64,000 nucleotides of DNA from Sphingomonas sp. GC_Shp_5 (GCF_026540855.1 NZ_JALNUP010000016.1:1-64000), one strand, 5' to 3'. Shown: positions 33,803 through 43,167, numbered from the stretch's first letter. The notes: generated from the sequence alone by a model not told the origin. A program made the numbers and translations.

Positions 33803-34606
33803 TTGCTTCCAGTAGGGCTCACGGCAAAGGCGATTCAGCTCTGCGCAGCGGGGTTTGGGGCCGCTATGAGCCCGCCACCCACGGCCTTTGCGATCACCGT
33901 TCACACCGGCGCGACCTTGAGCCGAGAGCCGGTTAATGCAGCCGACGCTGAGGCGACGGTGCGTGATCTGATTGCGCTGGGCGCCGACTTTACCGCAGGG
34001 CCATTGGAGATCGCGGGTCGCGACTTTGCGACCTACGGTATCACACCCGCGTCCGTCTTTGATGCCTGCGCGCTCGCGCACATCGATGACGGCCAATCCC
34101 CTGCTGGCCCATTGGGCACGCCGTCAGTCTCGAACGTGGCGGCTCTTGTCCGCCGCACCTTTGGCGCGCGGATCACCGACACGATCCGTCCGATGAACGC
34201 GAGCTACGGCGCGCGGTATAGCTGGCACAAATACGGCCAGGCGGTCGATTTTGTGCCTGCGGGCGGGGTCAACTCGATCAACCGCGACCAGATCCGCGCG
34301 CTCATGGGGCAAAGCGGCATTCGCCTGATTGAGCTGCTGGGGCCGGGCGATCGTGGCCACTCAAATCACTGGCATGTCGCCTTTGCGCGGCCCGGACAGG
34401 TCATCGACCGGACGCGGCCAATCGAGGAGGACGAGGACTGGATTGTCAACGTCGCACAAGCCGACGAACCGTCCTCGACGACGCCCCTGGATCCTGAGGC
34501 GCCCCCTGCGCCCGCCTCGGCTCTCGTCTCCGCTGTGAAGGCGCCCCCGCAATGGGACGTGTTCGCGAGCGAGGAATGGCGCGCAGCTCATGGAGGTGGC
34601 TCATGA
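33803..34606 (+). CDS. M15-family peptidase-like protein at the head of the transfer operon
   Basis: The 267-residue protein has a signal-like start (TTG at 33803; an ATG at 33866 is the alternative) and a peptidase M15 (D-Ala-D-Ala carboxypeptidase-like) zinc site: WHKYGQAVDFVP and GHSNHWHVAF. It should cleave peptidoglycan peptides, helping the secretion machine pass the cell wall. Its stop overlaps the next ATG (ATGA), so it is translationally coupled to the TrbM-like gene. Together with VirB1 the operon has two wall hydrolases. Confidence 0.8.
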   Translation: MLPVGLTAKAIQLCAAGFGAAMSPPPTAFAITVHTGATLSREPVNAADAEATVRDLIALGADFTAGPLEIAGRDFATYGITPASVFDACALAHIDDGQSPAGPLGTPSVSNVAALVRRTFGARITDTIRPMNASYGARYSWHKYGQAVDFVPAGGVNSINRDQIRALMGQSGIRLIELLGPGDRGHSNHWHVAFARPGQVIDRTRPIEEDEDWIVNVAQADEPSSTTPLDPEAPPAPASALVSAVKAPPQWDVFASEEWRAAHGGGS

Positions 34607-34956
34607 TCGGACGTCTGATGAACAAGCTGGGAGGCGGCACGGGCGCGCTCGCGCTGTGCGCGGCCGGCGTAGTGACGGTTGCGGCACCGCAACCTGCCTA
34701 CGCCTCGGATTGGGGGTGCCAGGTGGTGCTCTGCCTCGCGACGCCGGGATCGCCGACCAAGTACGCGGAGTGCGTACCTCCGATCACGAAACTCTGGAAC
34801 GCGCTGGCGACGGGCGGTGGGTTTCCCTCCTGCACGGGGGTCGGCATCAAAACTAAGTCGGCAAAGCACGGGTACACCATGACCGTGACGCAGACCGACG
34901 GCACCACGTCGCGCTATTCGCTCGACACCCGCTACCAGACGGTCACGCAGCAATGA
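34603..34956 (+). CDS. TrbM/KikA-like exported conjugation protein
   Basis: Starts at the ATG overlapping the peptidase stop. After a signal peptide (cleavage near APQPAYA/SDW) the 117-residue protein has DWGCQVVLCLATPGSPTKYAECVPPI and a further cysteine (FPSCTG), the Cys pattern of TrbM-type proteins coded with type IV secretion genes. Disulfide-stabilised and periplasmic (inference). Its stop overlaps the virB1 start by four bases. Confidence 0.7.
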   Translation: MIGRLMNKLGGGTGALALCAAGVVTVAAPQPAYASDWGCQVVLCLATPGSPTKYAECVPPITKLWNALATGGGFPSCTGVGIKTKSAKHGYTMTVTQTDGTTSRYSLDTRYQTVTQQ

Positions 34957-35549
34957 TCCATGCTGTCGCCGCCATCACTGCGCTCGCGCAGCAATGCGCG
35001 CCTGAAGTCGCAACCGAGGCGGTGGTGCCGCTGGTTGTGACCGAGAGTGGCGGCGACGATCTGTCGATCAACGTCAATCGCGGGCCGCGCGTACGCGCCA
35101 GCACGGTCGCGGAAGGCGCCGCGCTGGTGCGCCACTACATGGCAGCGGGCTACACGGTCGACGTGGGGTTGGCCCAGGTAAACTCGGCCAATTTCACGCG
35201 GCTCGGCGTCACTGTCGAGCAGGCGTTCGAACCCTGCACGAACCTGCGGCTCGCCTCGTCGATGCTGCAGGAGGGTTATGGGCTGGCGAGCCGGCACTAC
35301 AGCGGGTTGGACGCAATCTCAGCGACCTATTCGCTCTACAACACCGGCACGCTAACGCGCGGCTTCCGCAACGGCTATGTTGGCAGGGTCTGGTCGGCCG
35401 CGAGCGGCATGGGCTCGATTGCCGCGCCGCCTCCGATCCCAACATTGCCGAGCGGCGTTGCGACTGCCGCTCCATCCAAAGCGCCCTCGCAGAGCGAGAG
35501 CTGGGTAGTTGGGCAGATCGCCTCTACCGACGTCGAGGTGTTCAAGTGA
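34953..35549 (+). CDS. virB1: VirB1-like lytic transglycosylase
   Basis: A 198-residue SLT-type protein: catalytic glutamate in VTESGG, then YTVDVGLAQVN and LYNTG as in VirB1/IalC family transglycosylases. It cuts peptidoglycan glycan strands to allow assembly of the secretion channel. No clear long signal peptide precedes the domain, although the first 20 residues are hydrophobic. It overlaps both neighbours by four bases. Confidence 0.9.
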   Translation: MIHAVAAITALAQQCAPEVATEAVVPLVVTESGGDDLSINVNRGPRVRASTVAEGAALVRHYMAAGYTVDVGLAQVNSANFTRLGVTVEQAFEPCTNLRLASSMLQEGYGLASRHYSGLDAISATYSLYNTGTLTRGFRNGYVGRVWSAASGMGSIAAPPPIPTLPSGVATAAPSKAPSQSESWVVGQIASTDVEVFK

Positions 35550-36910
35550 GCACCGAGAATACCGCCTCGCGGGGCGGCCGCAATCCGGAGGCGACTGCCG
35601 AGCAGCCGTCCAATTTCCAACTGCCGCCCGATCTGGCGTCCCAGTACCAAGTGCGTGTGATCGAGCCGACCGACGGCAGCGAGCGCCGCGTCGGGATGTT
35701 CCTGCCCAAGGATCGCGACATTCCGTCGATCGAAATCGGGGGGAATGGCGATCGCATCGTCGCGCGCAACGAGGATCCGGAGACGATCGCCGCGCTGGTG
35801 AAGATCGCCAAGCACAATGGCTGGGAGGGCATCGACGTCGATGGATCGCCCGAGTTTCGCAAAGCCGTGTGGGCGGCAGGTTCGCGCGAGGGTTTGACCG
35901 TCCGTGGCTATGAGCCCGAGTTCGGCGAGCAGGCACGCATGGAAGAGTTGCGCCGCTCCGACGCTGCGCGTCGCGACCGAGCTGCACCTGAAGCGCCGAC
36001 CCCGGCGCCCGAACAAGCCGCACCGGCGCCTACGCCTGAGCAAGGGGTGCCGAAATCCGCGATCGAGGTTGGTGAGCCGACCGTTGCTGCGAGGCCGGTC
36101 GATCCTGATCGCGTTGCGGACCCGCAGGATCGCGCGACGGCGAGCAACGGCGTGGAGCTGTCGGACAGCGATCGCCGACTGCTGCTGACGCTGAGCAGCT
36201 TCACCCAGGACCGCAAGGCGCTAACCGAGAACGTGCGCGAGGGCATGGACCCGATGGAGCGCGAGTTTCAGTACGAGCGCCTCGACCTGAACCGTGAGGC
36301 GCTCGAAGGCGCGCTAGAGCGGGCGCTCGAAAGCCCAACGCTGGTCAGCTCCTTCTCCAAGTCGGGATACGAGCCCGACGATCTGAGGCAGTTGGCGCGT
36401 GAGGGGGCGTGGGACAACGAGGTCGCGGATGCGGTCTACCTCGTTCGCTCCGGGCGAAATCGGCACGACATCGCCAAAGATGGTGCGGGCCTTAGCGCAG
36501 CCGATGAATTGGTCGCGGATCGCGAAGACGCGCAAGTCGCTGAATCGACACGCGCGCCGGAGCGGGAGCCTGCCTCCGAGCCGCAGATCGTCCGGGAAGA
36601 GCGCGAGCACGACGCCGCGGCCGAGCGGCGGCATGAGAGCGAAGAGTTAGCGGAGCTGTTTCTACATGGCGCGGCCGAGCGGATCTCGGCCGAGCCGAGG
36701 CTCGCCAGTGCGCTTGAGGCGCAGGCGACCATGGAAAAGCACCTCAGTCAGGCCTTCGATGGTGATGCGAGCCGCGTGACGGCCGCCACCCTCGAGAGCC
36801 GTCAAATGATCTCGGACGTGCTTCGGCGCGGCCTTGATGTCTCGGTGCGTGAGCCGACGCCAGTTCGGCAAATCGAACCACCCCAGCGCACCCCCGACCT
36901 GGAGAGGTAA
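35546..36910 (+). CDS. LPD7 domain protein within the transfer operon
   Basis: The 454-residue protein carries the large polyvalent-protein-associated domain 7 near residues 25-130 (YQVRVIEPTDGSERRVGMFLPKDRD... IVARNEDPETIAALVKIAKHNGWEGIDVDG), normally found fused to relaxases or polyvalent mobile-element proteins. A Pro/Ala linker and a long acidic, helical C-terminal region follow. Here it is a separate gene between virB1 and virB2, overlapping virB1 by four bases. It may accompany the relaxase into the recipient (inference). Confidence 0.8.
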   Translation: MSTENTASRGGRNPEATAEQPSNFQLPPDLASQYQVRVIEPTDGSERRVGMFLPKDRDIPSIEIGGNGDRIVARNEDPETIAALVKIAKHNGWEGIDVDGSPEFRKAVWAAGSREGLTVRGYEPEFGEQARMEELRRSDAARRDRAAPEAPTPAPEQAAPAPTPEQGVPKSAIEVGEPTVAARPVDPDRVADPQDRATASNGVELSDSDRRLLLTLSSFTQDRKALTENVREGMDPMEREFQYERLDLNREALEGALERALESPTLVSSFSKSGYEPDDLRQLAREGAWDNEVADAVYLVRSGRNRHDIAKDGAGLSAADELVADREDAQVAESTRAPEREPASEPQIVREEREHDAAAERRHESEELAELFLHGAAERISAEPRLASALEAQATMEKHLSQAFDGDASRVTAATLESRQMISDVLRRGLDVSVREPTPVRQIEPPQRTPDLER

Positions 36911-36931
36911 ACCCAAGCCATGGAGAGTCGT

Positions 36932-37252
36932 ATGAAATTCACTACGAATATGGGCCGGCTGATGTCGGATGCCCGTGCTCGGCAGGTTGTCGGTTTCGCC
37001 GGCGCGCTTGCTCTGATCTCGATCGCGCAGCCCGCTCTTGCACAGACGTCCATCGAGACCGGCCTCGGCACGATCAAGACCTGGATGACCACGGTCGCCT
37101 CGGTCGTGGGCGTGATCGCGATTATGGCGGTCGGCTACGCCAAGCTGACCGGCCGGATGGATTGGGGTCGCGCGGTGACGGTGCTGATCGGCATCGGCAT
37201 CATCTTCTCGGCGACCACCATCATCACCTGGATGGGCGGAACGGGAACCTGA
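36932..37252 (+). CDS. virB2: VirB2-like pilin (TrbC/VirB2)
   Basis: I prefer the ATG at 36932, which has GGAGAG well placed upstream, to the in-frame ATG at 36920. The 106-residue product has a signal peptide ending AQPALAQ, followed by two membrane helices (VASVVGVIAIMAVGYAKL and VTVLIGIGIIFSATTIITW) with the small basic loop of VirB2 pilins. It is the major subunit of the conjugative pilus. Confidence 0.9.
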   Translation: MKFTTNMGRLMSDARARQVVGFAGALALISIAQPALAQTSIETGLGTIKTWMTTVASVVGVIAIMAVGYAKLTGRMDWGRAVTVLIGIGIIFSATTIITWMGGTGT

Positions 37253-37253
37253 G

Positions 37254-37589
37254 ATGGAAGACAGGCTCGCTGAGGATAAGGTCTTCCTCGCTCTGACCAG
37301 GCCGTCGGTGTTCATGGGATTGCCGCTCGAGGCAATCCTACCGATCATCATGGTCTGCATGGTGTTCTGGGGGGTGATGCATAATCCCTTCTACCCTCTG
37401 GCCCTGTTCGGGGCGCTCTACTTCCCGGCGCGCATGATCGCTCACTACGACTTCAATGCGTTCCGGCTGTGGGGCCTGTGGTTCCAGACCGGCTTCCTGT
37501 CCAAAAATCGCAAGTTCTGGGGAGGCGGGAGCTACTCTCCCGTCCGCCTCGCCAAAGGCGTGAAGCGGAAGCAGTTCGGCAATGACTGA
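37254..37589 (+). CDS. virB3: VirB3-like protein
   Basis: A 111-residue inner-membrane protein starting 1 base after the virB2 stop. It has the VirB3 pattern: short cytoplasmic N terminus (LAEDKVFLALTRPSVFMGLP), membrane helices (AILPIIMVCMVFWGVM, FYPLALFGALYFPAR), then a basic tail with the WGGGSYSPVRL motif. It overlaps virB4 by eight bases and works with the VirB4 ATPase. Confidence 0.9.
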   Translation: MEDRLAEDKVFLALTRPSVFMGLPLEAILPIIMVCMVFWGVMHNPFYPLALFGALYFPARMIAHYDFNAFRLWGLWFQTGFLSKNRKFWGGGSYSPVRLAKGVKRKQFGND

Positions 37590-39948
37590 GTTCAAGCTAA
37601 AGCATAAGAAGATCGCCGTTCGCGAGGCGGATGACATCAAGTTCATCCCGTACACGCGGCACATCGACGACACGCTTGTCGCTCTCGAAGACGGCTCGCT
37701 CATGCGCATGTATCGCGTCGATGGGCGGCCGTTCGAGACCAGCGACATTGCCGACCTCAATACTTGGCATAACAAGCTCAACATCGCGTGGCGCTCGATC
37801 GGAGACGATCGCGTTGCGCTCTGGACCCATCTCGTTCGAACGGCGACCGATCCGATCCTCGAAGGGGAGTTTCACTCCGATTTCGCGCGCGGCTTGCAGG
37901 AGCGCTACGCCGAGACGCTGAAGGAGAAGGTCCTCTACCACAACGAGTTCTATGTCACGATCCTCGTGCGGCCGTCGCAGATGGCTGGCGACCAGTTGCT
38001 GAAGATCTTCACGAAGCGCAGCGCGAGCGGCGAGATCGATGACCGCGCGCTGACGATCATGGCGGACAAGTGCCGCGACTTCGAATCCCTTCTCGCCGAT
38101 GTTTCGCCCGAGCCGCTGTCGCTCTACGAGCATAATGGCGTGATGTTTTCACGTCCGATGGAGGTGCTGCACTTCATCCTGACCGGCGACCGCATCCGTG
38201 TGCCCCTGCTCGATGGTCGGTTGGGTCAGGCGCTCTACACGTCACGGGTGGTTTTCGGACGCGAGGCGGCCGAAATCCGTCTGCCCCACAAGTCGCATTA
38301 CCTCGGTATGTTCGGGGTGCGCGAGTATGTCGCGTCAACGCGGACCGGGCAGTTCAATAGCCTGCTGACGCTCGATTTCCCGTTTGTGCTGACGCAGAGT
38401 TTCGCGCCGCTGGTGAAGTCGGTTGCGAGCGAGCGGTTCACGAAAAAGTACAAGCAGATGGTGTCGTCCGACGACGCCGGCGTCAGCCAGGCCGAAGAGC
38501 TTCTCGACGGCGTGGACGATCTCATGGCGAACCGCTTCGCGATGGGTGAGCATCACCTGTCGATCGCGGTGATCGACGAGAACCCGAAGCGGCTGCTGGA
38601 GCGCCTGTCCATTGCGCGATCGGCTGCGGCCGATACCGGCATGGTGATGGCGCGCGAGGACGTGGCGCTGGAAGCCGCGTTCTGGGCGCAGCTCCCGGGC
38701 AACTTCAAAATGCGAGCGCGGCCAGCGGTCATCAACAGCCGCAATTTCGCGGCGCTGAGCCCGTTCTACACGTTCCCTGCAGGGCGAAAGTCCGGGAACC
38801 ATTGGGGCGAAGCGGTCACGCTGCTCAAGACGCGCGCCGGTTCCTCCTTCTGGTTTAATTTCCACCGCGCCGACATCGGTCACACGCTCATCATCGGACC
38901 GACGGGCGGCGGTAAGACCGTGTTGCAAAACTTCCTGCAGGCGCAGCTCGAGAAGACCGGCGCCAAGCAGGTCTTCTTCGACAAGGACCGGGGCGCCGAG
39001 ATTTTCGTCCGTGCCTGCGGGGGGACGTACCTTGCGCTGCGCAACGGCGAGCCGACCGGATTTGCGCCGCTCAAAGGTCTTTCACCTACCCCCGATAACA
39101 TCGCCTTCCTGCGCCAGTTTATCCGCGTGCTGGTGCGTCGCGAACACCGCCCGTTGAGCGTTGCCGAGGAGCGAATGATCGACGAGGGCATCGAGGCCGT
39201 GATGCGGCTGCCGGCGCCATCGCGCTCCTTCAGCGCGCTGCGCGAGATGCTGGGCTACTCAGATGCCGAGGGCATCGGTGCGCGGCTAGAACGCTGGTGC
39301 CTGGGTGGCCCGCTCGGCTGGGCGTTCGATGGCCCGGCAGACGAAGTGTCGATGGCTGCGCGGTTCGTCGGCTTCGACATGACGGATTTCCTGGAGAACC
39401 CGGAGATCCGCACGCCGACGATGCTGTATCTCTTCCACCGCGTCGACGAGCTGCTGAATGGCCAGCGGGTCGTCGTCGACGTAGACGAGTTCTGGAAGGC
39501 GCTGGAGGACGAGGCTTTCCGTGCGTTCGCGCAGGATGGCCTCAAGACCTTCCGTAAGCGCAACGCCTTCATGGTCTTCGGCACGCAGTCGCCGGCCGAC
39601 GCGCTGCGCTCGCCGATCGCGCACTCGATTATCGAACAGTCGGCGACCAAGATCCTGCTGCCAAACTCGGAAGCCAAGCGGTCGGATTATTGCGATGGGC
39701 TTGGTCTGACGGACGCTGAGTACCGGCTCATCCGCGAGGATCTGACGCCGGAAAGTCGGACCTTTCTGGTGAAGCAGGGGCACACGTCGATCGTCGCTAA
39801 GCTCGACCTCGGCGGGATGCCCAATGAGTTGAAAGTGCTTTCTGGCCGCGAGGAAACGCTCGTCGCCATGGAGGAGGCCATTGCCCATGCGGGCACCGAT
39901 CCCGCGGCGTGGCTGCCGCACTTCTATGCCAACCAGAGGAGAAGCTGA
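37582..39948 (+). CDS. virB4: VirB4-like ATPase
   Basis: A 788-residue VirB4/CagE-family ATPase. The N-terminal domain includes DIADLNTWHNKLNIAWRS; the nucleotide-binding Walker A is IIGPTGGGKTVLQN and the Walker B region is VVVDVDEFWKAL; FGTQSPADAL is the conserved C-terminal motif. It powers pilus assembly and substrate transfer at the inner membrane. Length and motifs are normal for the family. Confidence 0.95.
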   Translation: MTEFKLKHKKIAVREADDIKFIPYTRHIDDTLVALEDGSLMRMYRVDGRPFETSDIADLNTWHNKLNIAWRSIGDDRVALWTHLVRTATDPILEGEFHSDFARGLQERYAETLKEKVLYHNEFYVTILVRPSQMAGDQLLKIFTKRSASGEIDDRALTIMADKCRDFESLLADVSPEPLSLYEHNGVMFSRPMEVLHFILTGDRIRVPLLDGRLGQALYTSRVVFGREAAEIRLPHKSHYLGMFGVREYVASTRTGQFNSLLTLDFPFVLTQSFAPLVKSVASERFTKKYKQMVSSDDAGVSQAEELLDGVDDLMANRFAMGEHHLSIAVIDENPKRLLERLSIARSAAADTGMVMAREDVALEAAFWAQLPGNFKMRARPAVINSRNFAALSPFYTFPAGRKSGNHWGEAVTLLKTRAGSSFWFNFHRADIGHTLIIGPTGGGKTVLQNFLQAQLEKTGAKQVFFDKDRGAEIFVRACGGTYLALRNGEPTGFAPLKGLSPTPDNIAFLRQFIRVLVRREHRPLSVAEERMIDEGIEAVMRLPAPSRSFSALREMLGYSDAEGIGARLERWCLGGPLGWAFDGPADEVSMAARFVGFDMTDFLENPEIRTPTMLYLFHRVDELLNGQRVVVDVDEFWKALEDEAFRAFAQDGLKTFRKRNAFMVFGTQSPADALRSPIAHSIIEQSATKILLPNSEAKRSDYCDGLGLTDAEYRLIREDLTPESRTFLVKQGHTSIVAKLDLGGMPNELKVLSGREETLVAMEEAIAHAGTDPAAWLPHFYANQRRS

Positions 39949-39949
39949 C

Positions 39950-40672
39950 ATGTCGTTCAAGCGCATCATCATGTTCGCGAGCGCGCCGGTTGCGCTCGCT
40001 TCCTTCGCATCACCGGCCTCGGCCCAGGGCATCCCTGTGTTCGATTCCTCGAGCTACCTCCAGGCGCTCGCGACGGTGCAGCACACCGCCACGATGATCC
40101 AGCAGGGTGAGCAGCAGATCACGCAGGCGACGAACACGTTCAACTCGCTCTCGAAGCTGACCAACGTGAACAACATCGCGCCGCAGCTCCTCAATTCGCA
40201 GGTTCGCAACATCCTGCCGAATACCACGATCGATGCCTCGACCTTGTTGAGCGGGGATCTGACGAAGCTCGGTTCGCTCAGCTCGCTGGCGACGAGTATG
40301 CAGGCTAAATACGGGCTGTCGTCGACGGGCTCGACCGCAGACGCGGCTTACGCTCAGGCGCTGAAGGATGCGACGGGTTCGTCCGCTGCAACCGCTGCGC
40401 TCGGCGAAAACACGCTCAGTCTGACGCAAACGCGGATGCAGGGCCTCGATCAGCTCCGCGAACAACTCTCCAGCGCCAAGGATCCCAAGGACGTGATGGA
40501 TCTGCAAGCGCGGATCTCGGTCGAGCAGGCACAGCTCCAAAACGACATGCTCAAGATGCAGGCGATCCAGATGGCGCAGGCCGGTCAGGCGAACTTGCAG
40601 ATAAGCGCGTCACAAGTCGCCGCGACGCGTGATGAGGCGGCATTTTTCGAAGCCAACACAATCAGGAAGTGA
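39950..40672 (+). CDS. virB5: VirB5-like minor pilin
   Basis: The ATG at 39950 (MSFKRIIMFASAPVALASFASPASA) gives a signal peptide cleaved before QGIPVFD. The 240-residue protein is helical (IQQGEQQITQATNTFNSLSKL, later a long helix LDQLREQLSSAKDPKDVMDLQARI) as in VirB5/TrbJ, found at the pilus tip. Its extreme C terminus, EAAFFEANTIRK, closely resembles that of the EexN protein encoded next. Confidence 0.9.
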   Translation: MSFKRIIMFASAPVALASFASPASAQGIPVFDSSSYLQALATVQHTATMIQQGEQQITQATNTFNSLSKLTNVNNIAPQLLNSQVRNILPNTTIDASTLLSGDLTKLGSLSSLATSMQAKYGLSSTGSTADAAYAQALKDATGSSAATAALGENTLSLTQTRMQGLDQLREQLSSAKDPKDVMDLQARISVEQAQLQNDMLKMQAIQMAQAGQANLQISASQVAATRDEAAFFEANTIRK

Positions 40673-40953
40673 TGATGCGCAATATACTCCTCCTCTGTGC
40701 CCTGCTTGTCGTTTGTGGGTGCCAACAAAAGCAAGACGTCGTGGTGCCCACGACCAAGGAGTTGAAGGCGAACCCGCAACTGCTTTCTGAGTGGCGGGCG
40801 AAGTGCGACACGGGAGAGTATAGCCATCTTCCAGCCGATCAAAAAGACAACCTCTGCTTCACGACCCGCGAAGCTGCGCGATCCCTGTCAGTAACTAAGG
40901 CCACCAACGAGGAGGCCGACTTCTTCGAGCAGAACACTCGAAGAAAGAAATAG
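40672..40953 (+). CDS. eexN: EexN-family entry-exclusion lipoprotein
   Basis: The ATG at 40672 overlaps the virB5 stop (TGATG). The 93-residue protein has a lipoprotein signal with cysteine after LLVVCG, then the EexN-like segment TKELKANPQLLSEWRAKCDTGEY...NLCFTTREAARS. EexN proteins stop redundant transfer into cells that already hold the plasmid. The C terminus EEADFFEQNTRRKK echoes the VirB5 C terminus, suggesting both contact the same partner (inference). Confidence 0.85.
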   Translation: MMRNILLLCALLVVCGCQQKQDVVVPTTKELKANPQLLSEWRAKCDTGEYSHLPADQKDNLCFTTREAARSLSVTKATNEEADFFEQNTRRKK

Positions 40954-40995
40954 CTCGCGCTGAGCCTGGATCGCTGAAGATCGGAACCCGACACG

Positions 40996-42060
40996 ATGCC
41001 TGCCACCAATCTCATGACCGTGTTCACGACGATGTATACGTATGTCGAGAGCGCCATAACAACGGCCGTCGCGAGTTTCGGGTCGGGACTGGTGAGCTTC
41101 GTCGCGGCGCCGCTGGCGCTCGCGGCGACCATCTACTTCCTGCTGCTCGGCTTCGCCGTGCTTCGCGGCGCAATTCAGGCGCCGCTCCGCGAGCTGGTGT
41201 TTCAGGCGGGTAAGGTCGGGTTCGCTCTCGCTGCCGCCAGTGCGGTCGGGTACTCGGCCTTTGTCGTCAATGTGGTCACAAATCTGCCAAGCGAGATCAT
41301 CGCCGCAGGATCCGGCACGCCCGTCACCAACCCGGGCACGACCTTCGACACGTATGTCTCCGATACCGGCAAGGTGGCGGGGAAATTGATCGCCGCGAAC
41401 GGGCAGGTTCAGTCGCAAGAACAGAAGGGCTTCACCGACTTTCGGACGCCTGTGATCCAGCTCGGGGCAACCCTCGTCACCTATCTATGCGTCGGTGTGC
41501 TTTATGCCTTTGCCTTTGCGTCGGCGTGCATCGGCTTCTGTATCGTCATATTTGCGAAGCTGTCGGTAGCGATATGCGTAGCGCTTGCGCCGCTCGCGCT
41601 CGCCTCCTTGCTATTCAATTCGTCACGCTGGCTGTTCGATGGCTGGCTCAAGCAGACCGTCAATTTTGTCCTTCTCATGGTCGTTATGGCGATCATGACG
41701 AAGTTCATCGTCGGGCTGCAAGAGGCCACGATGGATGGCATTATGGGCTCGATCCCTGCTGACGGATCATCGTTCCTCGTCATGGAGAACGACTACATCA
41801 CGCTGAAAGCGGGTGTCATGATCGTCGCAACGCTGTGCTGCTGCGCGATCTACATCGTCGGAACGATCTTCTTCTTCCAGTCGCCGGCGATCGCCGCAGG
41901 CATTGCGGGCGGCGCGTCCTCGGGCGGTCATGGCTTCCTGCAAACCGGCGCGAACATGATGACCAATCGTCTCATGTTCCGTCGCGCCACCCAACCTCGG
42001 GCGACCGCGAGTTCGGGCAGCACCGGGGGGTCGGCGTCGCGCTCTGGCCGGGGGGGCTGA
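40996..42060 (+). CDS. virB6: VirB6-like inner-membrane channel protein
   Basis: A 354-residue polytopic protein with about six membrane spans, including LALAATIYFLLLGFAVLRGAIQAPLREL and a conserved Trp in LLFNSSRWLFDGWLKQTVNF, typical of VirB6/TrbL. The C-terminal tail is Gly/Ser-rich. It forms part of the inner-membrane translocation platform. It starts 42 bases after eexN. Confidence 0.92.
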   Translation: MPATNLMTVFTTMYTYVESAITTAVASFGSGLVSFVAAPLALAATIYFLLLGFAVLRGAIQAPLRELVFQAGKVGFALAAASAVGYSAFVVNVVTNLPSEIIAAGSGTPVTNPGTTFDTYVSDTGKVAGKLIAANGQVQSQEQKGFTDFRTPVIQLGATLVTYLCVGVLYAFAFASACIGFCIVIFAKLSVAICVALAPLALASLLFNSSRWLFDGWLKQTVNFVLLMVVMAIMTKFIVGLQEATMDGIMGSIPADGSSFLVMENDYITLKAGVMIVATLCCCAIYIVGTIFFFQSPAIAAGIAGGASSGGHGFLQTGANMMTNRLMFRRATQPRATASSGSTGGSASRSGRGG

Positions 42061-42122
42061 GCATCACTTTTCACTCATCAACTTCGGAGCCGCCCGCGCG
42101 GAACGATACGAACGGAGACCGT

Positions 42123-42476
42123 ATGAAAAGGCTTACTATCGTGGCGTTAGGTGCGCTCGCACTTAGCGGCTGCACCGGGACTCACATCAAGTCGCCTGCG
42201 GTTTGTGACGGCAAGCATCGTCGTCCGGCCAACCTCTACGGCTCCATTCTGCCAAGCCTGCCGGTGCCGCTGCCGGCATCGCAGCAAGGCGTCGGGCAAT
42301 CCATGGTGGCACCGCCAACGGGTGCGCCGGCTCCGGCTCCCGCGCCGGCCTCTAGCCCTGCTCCAGGCACCGGAAGCACCCCGTCAGCCACGTCAGCGCC
42401 AGGTGCGATGAACGTGCCGCGATCGGCGCCGCGCACGTCCCTACGGGACGCTGCGCCTACCTACTTCTCGTGCTGA
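42123..42476 (+). CDS. virB7: VirB7-like outer-membrane lipoprotein
   Basis: The ATG at 42123 gives a lipoprotein signal (MKRLTIVALGALALSGC). The 117-residue product continues with SPAVCDGKHRRPANLYGSILPSLP and a Pro/Ala-rich linker. Position between virB6 and virB8 and the lipid anchor fit the VirB7 role of tethering VirB9 to the outer membrane, but it is longer and more Pro-rich than classical VirB7. Confidence 0.75.
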   Translation: MKRLTIVALGALALSGCTGTHIKSPAVCDGKHRRPANLYGSILPSLPVPLPASQQGVGQSMVAPPTGAPAPAPAPASSPAPGTGSTPSATSAPGAMNVPRSAPRTSLRDAAPTYFSC

Positions 42477-42489
42477 AGGGATCGACGCG

Positions 42490-43167
42490 ATGGGCGCGGT
42501 GAAGGTCGAAGATAAAGAGAAATATTTCGAGACGTCTCGGACGTGGGAATACGACCGGATGCGCGCGGCGATCCAGTCGAAGCGCCTCGCCTGGGGCATC
42601 GCGACAGGCGCTTGCGCTCTTGCGGTGGTGTCGGTCGGCGCGGTCGCAATGCTGGCACCGTTGAAGACTGTCGAACCCTATGTGATCCGGGTCGACAAGA
42701 CCTCCGGCGAAACGGAGGTCGTGACCGCCCTCAAGGGCCCGCAGCCGCGGACCTATGAGGACGCGGTCAACCGCTACTTCATCTCGCAATATGTGCGGTT
42801 GCGCGAGGGCTGGCTGAACGATGCTGCCCGCGAGAACGCCTACGCCGTAATGCTAATGAGCGATCAGGCCGAGAGCGGGCGCTACCTGAACAGCGTCCAG
42901 TCGGGCAACAAGAACGCGCCCTCCAATATCTATAGCGACAAAGGGTACGTCTCGATCGCGATCCGGTCGATCAGCTTCCTGAGCCCGACGGTCGCGCAGG
43001 TCCGCTACACCAAGATCATCAATTTTGGTCAAAACACGCCGGTCGCGCAGAATTGGAACGCGATCATGACCTTCAAATACACCACGGCGCCGGAGCACGA
43101 GAAGGATCGAAACATCAATCCGCTCGGCTTCCAGGTCGTCAACTACCGCTCTGACCCGGAGGCGTGA
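42490..43167 (+). CDS. virB8: VirB8-like assembly protein
   Basis: A 225-residue bitopic protein: cytoplasmic N terminus (KVEDKEKYFETSRTWEYDRM), one membrane helix (ALAVVSVGAVAML, about residues 45-60), then a periplasmic NTF2-like domain (VEPYVIRVDKTSGETEVVTAL, RYFISQYVRLREGW). VirB8 nucleates the core complex through VirB9 and VirB10. Confidence 0.93.
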   Translation: MGAVKVEDKEKYFETSRTWEYDRMRAAIQSKRLAWGIATGACALAVVSVGAVAMLAPLKTVEPYVIRVDKTSGETEVVTALKGPQPRTYEDAVNRYFISQYVRLREGWLNDAARENAYAVMLMSDQAESGRYLNSVQSGNKNAPSNIYSDKGYVSIAIRSISFLSPTVAQVRYTKIINFGQNTPVAQNWNAIMTFKYTTAPEHEKDRNINPLGFQVVNYRSDPEA

